The notes under the pieces: model-generated | What the model was told of the DNA's origin: nothing | The model's input: the letters and a program-made list of their open reading frames with translations, nothing else | Database searches by the model: none | Translations under genes and position numbers: made by a program | In this document: in pieces, positions 53,777-63,493 of the stretch | Numbering within the stretch: position 1 is the first letter of the stretch | How the letters are laid out: each line of letters opens with the position of its first letter | Source: Trissonchulus latispiculum | Taxonomy: Eukaryota; Nematoda; Enoplea; Enoplida; Ironidae | Length of the DNA: 64,000 nucleotides | Reading direction: 5' to 3' | Assembly: GCA_030248195.1 (NCBI GenBank) | Contig: JASAND010004038.1 | Span: 34,022 to 98,021, forward strand

Positions 53777-55069
53777 CAAGAAATTATATCTAAATTTTGG
53801 TGGGTATTATTTTTCTTCGGTCCAATCCCGATCCAGACATTCCAGATATTCAGATATCCAGATATTCCGGTCCGCGGGTACCCGAACCCGAAGCCATATC
53901 TGGTGAAACAACTTTTCTGCCGACGAACTACAGCCGGCGCGACTGCAGCGCTCGAACAGGGCTTGAAATCATCAATGCGAAAAATAACGGATAGTATATA
54001 TATTTGAGTTTATAACTTGAGTTTGCCTCATAATCAAAGCAACTAATTATGCTTTAATAATGGAATATGACTTGAGTAATCCGTCAAAATAATTAGTCAT
54101 TATTACAGTTAGACTGAGATATAAATTTAAATAGAAATATATAATGAATAAAATTCCTTTAAAAATTTGAAAGCAATTTTAGAAATGAAAGCCAAAAGCA
54201 TTAGAAGTATTAAAAGTTATCATTTTAGAATTTTTCCTTATTACGGTTTATCGAATGCAAAATAAGCAAATGAACATAATAATTAATATAATTAATCCTA
54301 CAAATTTTTTGATTTTTCAAGAAATTCCCTTTATTATATATTTCGATTTAATTTTGTATCTCAGACAAACTAAACTATTATAACGAATAAATATTTTTGC
54401 GGATTACGCTAATCATATTCCATCTTCAAAGTATAACTAATTGCTTCGGTTGCCAAACTCAATTTATAGGTGATAGTAGCTTACGCTGACACTTCAGTCT
54501 TATAAGTGTCGACTTCCCCTGTATCATGTATCTTACACTGACACCTTTAACAGCCTGGATTAGCAATAGTATATAATTGGTTAAGGGTGGGGGTCGCCAA
54601 TTTTCGACCATCTCCGATTTTTCTCATTTTCACATATTTTGTACTCCTCATGGGTCCGCAAAACAAGGCAGTTGCGTTTGCTGCAAAACTTTCCCTATCA
54701 TTCACAATAGTCCTCTAATGGTGACCCCGACATGTGTTAAACATAGGAAAACGAAAAAGTTAGGAATATTTCGCGGTAACCAAAAATTTGAGTTCTGTGT
54801 AACAGCAAATAAGCTATAACTTGCCAAAATTTTAATCTGAACTAGATAGCGTGTTAATATCTATATGAGGTGTTTTTGCGGTACGTAGCTCAGCGATTTT
54901 GTAGAAATTTTCAAAGTTGGATGAAGTCGGCTTCTGCATAATTCTGACTTACAAAAATGCCACCGAAGATATGTTTCGTCATGCCCTGAACTACCATTCA
55001 CTGCACTAATTTCGCGTATAGACATTATAACAGTGCACAAATAGAGGTTCAATTTGCATACGCACAATC
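53777..55069. other. No gene recognised
   Basis: AT-rich. A block around 53830-53900 has repeated agatattccgg/ccagat text like the GGATAT elements. No gene. Confidence 0.4.
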
Positions 55070-55282
55070 CCTACTAGGGTTGTAAATTGTAAAAAAGTAA
55101 AAATGTTAAAAAACATTTTTACAGTTATTAACAGTTGCTCAATTTCGGACTTTTTAACAGGTTTTTTTACACTTTTTAACACTAGATTTTTTACATATTT
55201 TTAACATTTTTTAACACTACTTTTCGGAATTTTTTTACACTTTTTTACAAATTTTTTTACACTTACACTTTTTCACAGACCG
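55070..55282. repeat. TTTTTTACA minisatellite
   Basis: Irregular tandem copies of tttttacactttttaaca-like text, with a few complementary gttaaaaaac blocks at the left. It resembles the subterminal arrays of the window's transposons but no TIRs were placed. Confidence 0.55.
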
Positions 55283-57598
55283 TTGATGGTGAAAAATAGT
55301 GTTTCAAGTAAATATAGTATATACATTGCAGACAGATTTTGTTTCAGTACGCGAAAATCACCTTAAATGTATTTTATTTCAACAAGTAAAAAATTGCATT
55401 AAAAGTAAAGACGGTGGTTAGACAATGTTGTGGATTTTCTGTGAATTCGTTTACGGATCTGATCTACCAAGGGGGAATGTGTAGCCCGACAAAAGCTAAG
55501 TTTTTAGAATTTTATGTTTAACTTAAAGCCTAAATTACGTAAATTTATTCAGTTTTGTGTTGTTTTATCATCAAAAACGAATTTATGAAATCAAATACAA
55601 ATGTGCTACTGTATATAAATTAATATAGAATGCTGCTGTATCAATACGTCAAACTTAGAAACGTTACAAACCATAAAATATCGTCAAAATCAATGGAAAA
55701 GAAAGAATATTGGTGAATGTTCAGGTAGCTAATTTCGATTTAAAACGAAAACATATGTTATCTGCATCATCCAAAATCATATTTTACAGATCTGTAGAAA
55801 ATGGTATGTAAAACCGCAAACGACCAAATATGGATAAATAGTAATCACTCAGTCAGCTAGGATTATGGATTGGCAACTACAGAAACGAAGGCGGCTAAGT
55901 TTACTCTATTTTATAGCTTGTATGCTCACTTTACTGACGCAGGAAGTCACCAGGTATCGAGCTATACAGTCATACTGTTGAATGCATATGCCATGGTTAA
56001 ACGAATAATGGAACACCGTATATATTTCCCCATAACAATCAACTATAGATGAGCTGTTTATTGAGCTGATGAGGGATTCTTAGGCAGAGTGCAGACTGAA
56101 TAACAATGTATATATTACTTTGGGCATAACGGGTAATCCCCAGCCAATACCTTGCAGAGCATATTCACTTTTTAGACACAATACCCTTAACCCAAACAGC
56201 CATTGAGTCGATGCCTGCCAATTTCCGGGAATAATCACAAATTATGGTTTCCCTAAATTGCATCTGTGCGCTTTGGCCCCATGGATTTCAGGAGTCTTTA
56301 TAAAGAAAGAACAAATCTTGGAAGGACGAGACGAATATTAAACCTGAACTAATTAATTACCTTGTTCTGTATAATTGTACTATTCTTGTCCCCCAACTCT
56401 GCTGGTCCGACAGGACCGGGAAATTTTATTGAAATGAAACGCATACACACTGTGAGTTGACTGGGGAGATTGCTGGATGCACTCCCCGCTTCGCAGCTCA
56501 AAACACGGAAGTTCCAAATTTGGCTTATAAACTTTTACAATTAAATTGGTACTGCAGTACCAGATCTTCCACCCCTCCCTCCTAGTAATTACTATTGCGT
56601 TAACCGAGATTTGCAAGGAGTTGGCCGCTGAAGAGGGGAAACCCTTTTGGGTGGAGCCAACGGGTGATCACGAATGCTCCATAGCAGCGGGGTCACTTCT
56701 GTTTCGGCAGTAGCCTTGATGACGCCTCGGGTAATTGCATACAGCAATTATTCAGTGCCTGATCTTGATTCCCTACTCCCTCCGAAAAACTAAATTTAGA
56801 TCGGGCACTACCCCTTCAGGCGAAAGCGACTGGGGTGTGGCATGTAGCGAAAAAAAAATTCGTTTACGATTAATAAGTTCAGTCAGTTGCAATTGAATCT
56901 CGTGCCAGATATATAACCTACTGAGAGGATTGCAATATCTCGTAAATGGATTGACCCTGGACTCTAAAAATCTGTCTTGTTTTTGAACATATATGGGGGT
57001 ATGTTAGACCCGAAAATGAGCGAAAGCGGTCACAAGAAAATTTGGTACTCGGCGACCCCCCTCCCTTAAGAAAGCAAGAAAAATGTTTGAAAGAACTAGA
57101 CTTAAACTTTATCCCCCAAAGCCCCATTTGCACTTTATTTATTACCCCCTCTCCAACTGGATGACGTCTAGAAATTTATGCAAATTCAAGGGAAATTCGA
57201 AAAGTTTTAATATTTTAATCAATTTTAGAATTTAATTTGTGTGTTATTGAATTATTATCTTAAATATTTCGTGAGAATGTGATTGTGCGCACTTTCAATC
57301 AATCTTTGAATAAAAAATTAAATATTTTATTTTCAGGGTTGGACAAACGAGATCCAAGAAGTTTGTCACCATTTTTGCACAAATGTTCGTTCCAGGGGGT
57401 TTCAAAAGCAGCGTTAAATCTGAGATTAATTGTTCTGTACAGCTTTTGTTAATTCAAGCTAATAACTTCATCTTACAATAAAAAGCTAACGAAAAGCTAA
57501 ATTGAAAAATGAATGTCGTATGCAAAATAAGCCAAACAGGTCTGGGAATGTTATGGATTCAAGTGTTCCCAATGAAACTTTATCCCCAAAAAGGGGTA
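55283..57598. other. No gene recognised
   Basis: Mostly single-copy AT-rich DNA, with moderate GC at 56150-57130. A 78-codon reverse frame (56616-56380) and a 71-codon one (57133-56918) have no family signature. 57410-57520 holds a worn copy of the hairpin family (agctaacgaaaagctaa). Confidence 0.45.
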
Positions 57599-58998
57599 GT
57601 GTAATGTGGGTAATAACGTCCCCGTTATCACCCCCCTTCCAAGTCCTTTCCTAATTCCCACTTTCGCTGTTTTTCCTAAAACTCCCCCAAAATCCCCCAA
57701 ATTCCCCATAAATATTGTATTTTTATAATTGTTGGGAAGTCCGATAATTATGTATTATTTTGTATGTAAACCCCTCCCCTAAAAACTGTGCAGTGCTAAC
57801 TTTATGCTCATCTTTCGAAAATTATTTAAAACCAGTTATTTCTGAGCGTAAATTTAACATTGCACTTATTTCCAATCCTTGTTGGCTTAGCGAAGATAGA
57901 CCCTCCCGTTCCCAACGCATAACAAAATTCTCCTTGAATGATTACATCATCTTTTCATCAGTTGGGAATTTTTCAAGCGAGAGAGTGGTCGGTTCTTGAG
58001 ATTGGGGCCCCCACCCTGTTAGCCACCTATACCTGAAAGCGTAAGTATTTATTTCGCCTTTTCCTTTTAAAATCCTTTTTAACTTAATCCCTAATCCCTC
58101 CTTTTGCTTTAACCCCTTTTTTTACTTACCTTTCAATTCACCCTAACTCTCCCCCTTTCCTTTTCCCACCTAATTAGCGGGGTTGCCCCCGTTCCCTCCC
58201 CGGGGTCTAACTTCATTTGCTAACTCCCCTCCCCCAATTTTGTTGTACTGTTCCTTTACCTGAAGTGTTGCTGGTCCCCCTTTCCTTTGTTTGTGTCCAC
58301 CTTTGTGCCCCTTTTCCTGTTATTGTGCGGGTAGCCCGCTGTACTTTGCCCGTCTTGTCTGGATATCGCCGGACGGACTCCCTTGTCATATTTTTGCCCT
58401 GTGCCGTTCCAGTAAACCTGCCAGTTGTCTGTTATTTATTTTAATTAATTACTTTTACTAAGCTTTAATTATTTTGATCCCTTTTCTTAGCTAGGTAGAG
58501 CTCTGGGATTAGCCCGGAGCTGACTTGTATCTGAGCCTATTTTTGTGTGTGTGAGTTCCCCCCAATTTCGTTAGGCGCCCCGTTGGCGTCCCCCAAAAAT
58601 TATCCGTTTCCCCCTTGGCGAGGCAAGTCGGTGGTAGAGAGCCGCCTGGACTAAATATCTCCACCCGCAGTCACATGTCAGCGTTCTTGCGCACGGTTCC
58701 CCTTGTAAAATTGGGGCTTGAGCTCAGCGGTTAAAATCCCTAGCTCCCCCATATTTTACATTAGGCTGCCAGCTCCAGGCTCTCCCCTTTTATTTTTCCC
58801 CCCTGAAATATTTTTCCTATTCCCCCCCCCCCTAAATTAATTTTTCTAGCCCCCCCCCTAGTCCAAAAAAATTTTTTTAGAGCCCCAAATTATTTTTTCC
58901 CTATACCTACTACCTGTAAAGTTTCCCCCCCCCTATCCATTTTCCCTAATATTGACTGGATTCGCCGGTCTGATATACCCATTCCCCCCGTGTGTATT

Positions 58999-59044
58999 CA
59001 CAAAGGTCTGCAATTGACGTCATTCCCAATTGCAAACCTTTGTG
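58999..59044. promoter_or_regulatory. CRE-centred palindrome
   Basis: cacaaaggtctgcaattg and caattgcaaacctttgtg pair with one mismatch. The loop contains TGACGTCA (59015-59022), the consensus CREB/ATF site. Position upstream of the Gag ORF in the presumed LTR suggests an enhancer or promoter element. Function is inferred from the motif only. Confidence 0.6.
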
Positions 59045-59056
59045 TTAACTTTTTTG

Positions 59057-59165
59057 GCCCGCCCCCGCATCGCTTGAGTCCTTATCAGGCGCCTGACTTT
59101 GCTTGGGCCCTTTGAAGCGCCGCCCACGCATCGCTTAAAGTCCCAGTCAGACGCCTGACTTCCTG
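59057..59165 (+). repeat. Direct repeat, two ~50-60-bp units
   Basis: gcatcgcttgagtccttatc with aggcgcctgacttt is followed, about 60 bases on, by gcatcgcttaaagtcccagt with agacgcctgacttc. Confidence 0.75.
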
Positions 59166-59320
59166 CAAATTCCCCGTGAATTTTTATTAGTCCCGTTTTC
59201 CTTTCTGTGGACGAGTGGTGTGTTTATTTTATCATCGTGCCTATTCTTGTGTTGTGTTATTTTTTCCCCTACCTTTTTGAAATTTTTTTATTATAGTTGG
59301 GCAGACCAACTTTACCCCTT

Positions 59321-59352
59321 GATTATCACCGGGACCACGCCAAGTGATAATC
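59321..59352 (+). repeat. Leader hairpin 1
   Basis: gattatcac and gtgataatc are perfect 9-base inverted partners around cgggaccacgccaa. It follows the possible splice acceptor. Confidence 0.6.
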
Positions 59353-59665
59353 TACCCCCATTATACCAGCAACTCCCTACCCGCCCTAAATTTATACCAA
59401 TCTGCCCCTCCCCACCCCGAAAATTTTTGGGAGGGAAATATAAAAATTTTGTAAAATTTGGTCAGATTCCAGGACCCGCCCAGGAATCTAACCTGGTATT
59501 GTTGGCCCTTGTCAGCCCCAACTGGTGGACCGCTGCTACCCCTTGGACGGATTCCCCGAAAATCCAGGTCGATCCGGAGACTGACCCAACCCCCGAATTT
59601 TGGCCTGAAATACGTACGTATTATTGGAGTTTCGTGTCCCTGGCCTAGAAATCCCCGACCTTTCC

Positions 59666-59745
59666 TAGTTATATACGTATATCGCCCCAAAACATCCCTA
59701 TCGTCCCCAAGTGTTGCCCAAAATTTCGATATACGTATATAACTA
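59666..59745 (+). repeat. Leader hairpin 2, 19-bp perfect stem before gag
   Basis: TAGTTATATACGTATATCG (59666-59684) is exactly complementary in reverse to 59727-59745, with a 42-base loop. It ends 40 bases before the gag ATG. An AT-only stem in a C-rich region is conspicuous. It could act in RNA packaging or translation; this is inference. Confidence 0.75.
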
Positions 59746-59785
59746 ATTTGGTAAGTTGTTTTGTTTTTCTTGTGTTTTGTTAATA

Positions 59786-60973
59786 ATGGATAATCGCCCC
59801 CCTGAAGACGACCCCTTTGACAGTAAACCCAGAGTGGCCCGATCCCCTGACCCTCCCCCTCCTGACCTTGGGGCCGTGGGCGGAAGTTCTGGGCAGCACG
59901 GATCTTCCGTCCACATCCGCCTCGGGTCAGGACTGAGTCCCGAGGACGAATTACACCCCTCGTCGGACTCCCCCCAGGACGGAGGTAGAGGAAGCCCCTC
60001 CCGTCATGATTCCACGGTCCATCTGGACGGTTCCGACCCCAGTGAAGAAGATAAATTGCGTACCCGAGGCCAGTGGAGGAAGTATCAAGAGCAGCTGGCC
60101 CGGCTGATCGGCGACGCCCCTAACCCCAAAAATCCCATTTTTGATCGTCTCACTGATTCGGGTCCCGCCCAATCACGAGTGAGAAAATCCATGCCCTCCC
60201 TTATCCGACCCAGAGCTACCTCTGAGGGAGCTCAAAAACCCCAAAATCGCCGGTCTAGCCAGCACTGGGGCCTGGCCTCCCCCTCATCCGGCTTGATGTG
60301 GGACAAGTCGGGTGACCTACGGAACCGTCAGAATTATGACGACGGGACGCCCCCCCTGGCCTCACATGAGTCCTACCCCTCTACCTCCGGAAATTCAGCG
60401 GATTCAGCTCCACCCCCCAATCCCACTCCCCTGGAACAGCCGTCCGGAAAGCCCCAACCCAAGAAAAAACCCACTCTGGGTTTTTGTCCCAAAGTTCCGG
60501 CGTGTCCTGGCTGGGCCCCTCCTACGCATAGAACCCCCTATGAAGACCTCGACGACCAGATTGGTAAGTCGGTCTTGGCCCAGCAGGTACGCCATAGGTA
60601 CGGTATGACCCGGGAAATGTGGGTTTTTCTGTATCAAAACCACCCCAGGGTTTATACAGAATTCCTCGAGATTGTGGCGGCCATCGAAGAGGATTCCGAC
60701 GTGAAACCCCCACCCGAATCAAGGACGAGGGGGCAGCCCCCTAGCCGTCCAACCCCTCCCCACGGCGATTCTCCGCCGTCATCTGACTCGGAATCCGGCG
60801 ACGATGGCCCCACATTCCCATTTCGCCCCCGGGCCCAAAGCGATACTCGGGCTAACCGACCTACCCGCCCCCCCCCTTTTCCCGGAGACGCCCTGACCCC
60901 CGACTGCACACCAGGGAAGCCCAGGTGGAGCAGTCCAACCTGTCCATGGCGCGACACGTGGCTGAGTACCTAA
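59786..60973 (+). CDS. Retroelement Gag-like protein, N-terminal frame
   Basis: ATG at 59786 is the best start (upstream in-frame codons are leader sequence); 395 codons to TAG. The product is Pro/Ser/Asp-rich and probably disordered for ~250 residues (MDNRPPEDDPFDSK ...). A more ordered stretch at about residues 255-315 reads YEDLDDQIGKSVLAQQVRHR and YGMTREMWVFLYQNHP. The frame then returns to Pro-rich sequence. Coding resumes one frame back (60856-62058), with the overlap 60856-60973 containing a nine-C run followed by four T. I read both frames as parts of one Gag polyprotein; whether a -1 shift or a lost C joins them is open. The C-rich codon use sets it apart from the host exons. Confidence 0.75.
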   Translation: MDNRPPEDDPFDSKPRVARSPDPPPPDLGAVGGSSGQHGSSVHIRLGSGLSPEDELHPSSDSPQDGGRGSPSRHDSTVHLDGSDPSEEDKLRTRGQWRKYQEQLARLIGDAPNPKNPIFDRLTDSGPAQSRVRKSMPSLIRPRATSEGAQKPQNRRSSQHWGLASPSSGLMWDKSGDLRNRQNYDDGTPPLASHESYPSTSGNSADSAPPPNPTPLEQPSGKPQPKKKPTLGFCPKVPACPGWAPPTHRTPYEDLDDQIGKSVLAQQVRHRYGMTREMWVFLYQNHPRVYTEFLEIVAAIEEDSDVKPPPESRTRGQPPSRPTPPHGDSPPSSDSESGDDGPTFPFRPRAQSDTRANRPTRPPPFPGDALTPDCTPGKPRWSSPTCPWRDTWLST

Positions 60974-62058
60974 AGGCCTTTAAGGGAACGAAACCATTCC
61001 TAGGCCCCCAGAGCCAGATCAAGTTCACGACCTGGATGTCTAACTTCAAGGACACGGCTCGTGTCCATGAAGTCCCTCCCCACCTCCTCCACCGAATTCT
61101 GTGGCAGTTCCTTGACGATTCCGTCAAGGAAGCCCTCCATGGCCCTAACCTACCCGATTCCTTTGAGAAACTGGTGGACATTTTGAAGCAATTGTACGAG
61201 CCCATTCCCACGACGGTCGAGCAGTATGCCGACCAATTTTACCGCCGAAGGCAACAACCCTCGGAAAAAGCCCACCAGTACGTAACGGCCCTCCGGCTTT
61301 TGGCGGTAAAAGCTTTCCCTTCCGCGGGTATCCGGGAACGTGACCGGAAAATGGCTGAACAGTTCAAATCCGGTCTGAGGGAAGCCCTTAGGGTCCGGGT
61401 GGCTGGTCAGCTAGCCGAAATGTCCTATTGGCCCCAAAATGAGCAGAGTTCCATGATCGACCGAGCTCTGCTTATTGTACAGTCCGTCGAACGGGCCATG
61501 GAGGAGGAAACCCCGCCCCTAGCCTTTGCGGCTCGAGCTTATGACGACCCTTTCGAAGACCCTGATTACTTCGATTACCCCTCAAATTCCTCGGAGCAAG
61601 AGGCCTACGCAGCAGAAATGCGTATGGCACCACCCTACCCCCCTCAAGCTCGAGCCCAATACCAACAGCCCCGCTTTCCCCGATCTCAGAACCCTCGTCC
61701 CAACTCTAATTATAGGTCTGGCTATAATTATCCCTCCAACTCTGGTCCCTGTCCCAATAACCCCAACCAGAGGCCATACGGACCTAGATCGTGCTTCTGG
61801 TGTGTTAAGGAAGGGCATGGTTGGATGCAATGCCCTGACCGGATCCGAGCAGTCCAGAACCTGGGTCCAAACCACCCCGGGTTTTTACGTATGTTGAGTA
61901 ACCCTAAGGTGGCTGTCACGGATCAGCCGCTAAACCCGTCCCAACCCACTGACCAACAAGGAGGTGCCCAGAACGACCTCCCACCCCCACCCAGGAGTCA
62001 GAGACCCCCTGGCCTTTTTCAGAACCAGGGAAACGCCAACCAGGGGCGTCCTCAGTAA
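60856..62058 (+). CDS. Retroelement Gag-like protein, capsid and zinc-knuckle frame
   Basis: Open from the stop at 60853 to TAA at 62056-62058. The helical capsid-like region (FKGTKPFLGPQSQIKFTTWM, FEKLVDILKQLYEP, VEQYADQFYRRRQQP, YVTALRLLAVKAFP) has the pattern of retrotransposon Gag capsid domains: a conserved W, then Q-x-F-x-R-R-R and a Q-Y-V stretch. Then follow a Tyr/Pro/Asn-rich linker and a single zinc knuckle, CFWCVKEGHGWMQC (61792-61833), fitting CX2CX4HX4C. Gag binds the element's RNA and forms particles in the cytoplasm. The Pro-rich tail ends in a stop; no protease motif (DTGA) follows in any frame before the window end. Assignment to LTR-type retroelements is firm, to a named clade is not. 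Confidence 0.85.
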   Translation, partial: PTYPPPPFSRRRPDPRLHTREAQVEQSNLSMARHVAEYLKAFKGTKPFLGPQSQIKFTTWMSNFKDTARVHEVPPHLLHRILWQFLDDSVKEALHGPNLPDSFEKLVDILKQLYEPIPTTVEQYADQFYRRRQQPSEKAHQYVTALRLLAVKAFPSAGIRERDRKMAEQFKSGLREALRVRVAGQLAEMSYWPQNEQSSMIDRALLIVQSVERAMEEETPPLAFAARAYDDPFEDPDYFDYPSNSSEQEAYAAEMRMAPPYPPQARAQYQQPRFPRSQNPRPNSNYRSGYNYPSNSGPCPNNPNQRPYGPRSCFWCVKEGHGWMQCPDRIRAVQNLGPNHPGFLRMLSNPKVAVTDQPLNPSQPTDQQGGAQNDLPPPPRSQRPPGLFQNQGNANQGRPQ

Positions 62059-62099
62059 ACCCAGGAGGGCGCCCCCGGCAACCCTTCTATGCTGTAAAT

Positions 62100-62281
62100 A
62101 TGGTCCTTGCCTTTACTAATGATCCCCCTTCATCTAACCCAAACTCCCAGGAACCTAACCCCTCAGCCCCTCCCCCCGAATTTTACCGAACAGACTCCCT
62201 ATCTGGATCCTCTTGTTCAACGGATTATACCCCGTCCCCTCCCCCCCAAGAACGGACTGCCTAGTCTGTTCGACCATATCG
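62100..62281 (+). CDS. Pro/Ser-rich frame after Gag
   Basis: ATG at 62100, 42 bases after the Gag stop. The frame reads VLAFTNDPPSSNPNSQEPNP ... YRTDSLSGSSCSTDYTPSPP before a stop near 62270. Text on the +1 frame (GLPSLFDHIAEP) then takes over briefly. The changes of frame occur at C runs. It is probably part of one broken or miscalled ORF with the next entry. Confidence 0.4.
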
Positions 62282-62285
62282 CTGA

Positions 62286-63464
62286 ACCCCCTACCCTGTC
62301 CGACGTAGCCTTTCCTTTCTGGAACCCAAGCAGGTCAGGGTTTGCCAGTGGAGGCCCACAGCGGAGCTGGTCAACATGTACGGAGGATTTCCCGGCGGCG
62401 GGGATTCCGTCCTATACGGTAATGGCCTGCTCCGCCCCAACTGGTTCTGGTCTGAATGGAAACAGACCATGGGCCTCCAGGCCGTGTCCGCCCAATATCA
62501 GGAGATTTGCAACAACCCCAGTTGCAAATACTGCATCCGAAGGAAGCGTCAGAAGAAACGTCGTCAGGTCTGGTTCCCCTCCCACGATTTGGTTATGGCC
62601 AATGGTGGGTACCCCGGCGGCGGGAACCTTATCAGGGATAAGGAAGGTAATACCCGTCCCTATAAATTTTGGAACCGGTGGCGGAAACAGGTGAAGCCTT
62701 TTGGAGACGGGGGAGACCAGTCTCGCAAAAGGTCGCCTTTACCCGCCCCTACCCAAACTGACCCGCCGCCCCCAGTTTTGGACCACGCCAAAACCCCCTC
62801 AACTTCCCTGCCGACCTCAGTCTTGGGCCACGCCAGACTTCCTCTAACCCCACCTCAGCAAGAGAATCATGATTTTCATCATGATTCCTATTCCCCCTCG
62901 ACCTTTCACCCGCCTCTTACCGGGGCAAATCTGGTGCTGTTGAGCGACAAGCGGGTTAAAAGTCGGCAGTGGAAACCCGCCCGGCATTCCTATAAACCCC
63001 AAAAAGCGACGAAAAAGATCCAAGTGGATCTCATCGACAACGTCCCTCCCCTAAAGGACTCACTGCCGACTACCCCACCCCTTCCCCGACAAAACCGTAA
63101 AAACGTACGTATATCCGATAACGTACGTACCCATTCCCCCCTAACTTCCAACAAAGCCCTGGGGAGATCTTGCCGTCCACCTCTGGTCAGCAAGACCCCC
63201 CCAGCGCCTCACAGCACCAGGATATCCCCACGTCCCGGGATAACGATGACCTGGCCTCCCGGTTACGTAACCTACGTAACCCTGACGACGCCCCCCCTGG
63301 AACAAACCCTGACCCCATCCGTCTCCTGCGGAATAAAGTGGACAATTCGTGGCGGCTCGCCCCCCGCCATTCTAAAAGCGCCCGCCACGATTCTGTCCCC
63401 CCAACCGCAACCTCCGCCAATCCCTTTACCCCGGAACAGTGGGCACCCTATTTCGAATGGGTGA
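62286..63464 (+). CDS. Uncharacterised retroelement ORF with GG(F/Y)PGGG repeat
   Basis: Open frame of about 390 codons. Early part: QVRVCQWRPTAELVNMYGGF, a Cys/basic cluster CNNPSCKYCIRRKRQKKRRQ, and two related motifs, GGFPGGGDSV ... RPNWFWSEWKQ and GGYPGGGNLI ... RPYKFWNRWRKQ, about 70 residues apart. The rest is Pro-rich with basic patches. After about 63165 protein-like text continues in the next frame back (63170-63493). I know no family with this layout. CX4CX2C plus a basic run suggests nucleic-acid binding, which is inference. Confidence 0.5.
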   Translation, partial: TPYPVRRSLSFLEPKQVRVCQWRPTAELVNMYGGFPGGGDSVLYGNGLLRPNWFWSEWKQTMGLQAVSAQYQEICNNPSCKYCIRRKRQKKRRQVWFPSHDLVMANGGYPGGGNLIRDKEGNTRPYKFWNRWRKQVKPFGDGGDQSRKRSPLPAPTQTDPPPPVLDHAKTPSTSLPTSVLGHARLPLTPPQQENHDFHHDSYSPSTFHPPLTGANLVLLSDKRVKSRQWKPARHSYKPQKATKKIQVDLIDNVPPLKDSLPTTPPLPRQNRKNVRISDNVRTHSPLTSNKALGRSCRPPLVSKTPPAPHSTRISPRPGITMTWPPGYVTYVTLTTPPLEQTLTPSVSCGIKWTIRGGSPPAILKAPATILSPQPQPPPIPLPRNSGHPISNG

Positions 63465-63493
63465 CATGTTCCAGGAAGTCCGCGAGGAGCTGA
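63170..63493 (+). CDS. Continuation frame (Arg-rich)
   Basis: Reads DNDDLASRLRNLRNPDDAPP, PDPIRLLRNKVDNSWRLAPR and FTPEQWAPYFEW, clearly more protein-like than the overlapping frame of 62286-63464. It is left again near 63457, where a third frame begins. Probably one polypeptide interrupted by single-base changes. Confidence 0.4.
   Translation: MPSTSGQQDPPSASQHQDIPTSRDNDDLASRLRNLRNPDDAPPGTNPDPIRLLRNKVDNSWRLAPRHSKSARHDSVPPTATSANPFTPEQWAPYFEWVTCSRKSARS

Larger units (their letters stand above)
57599..59785 (+). mobile_element. Putative 5' LTR/leader of a Gag-encoding retroelement
   Basis: Composition switches abruptly to C-rich (many cccctt and ccccc runs) at about 57.6 kb and stays so to the window end, matching the Gag region. 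tgtaatgtgggtaataacg at 57599 is a possible TG start of an LTR. The region contains a CRE-centred palindrome, a degenerate ~60-bp direct repeat (59060-59165) and two hairpins listed separately. Neither the LTR end nor a primer-binding site could be fixed because the second LTR lies outside. A pyrimidine-rich acceptor (tttttttattatag, 59283-59296) could serve a leader intron. Confidence 0.5.
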
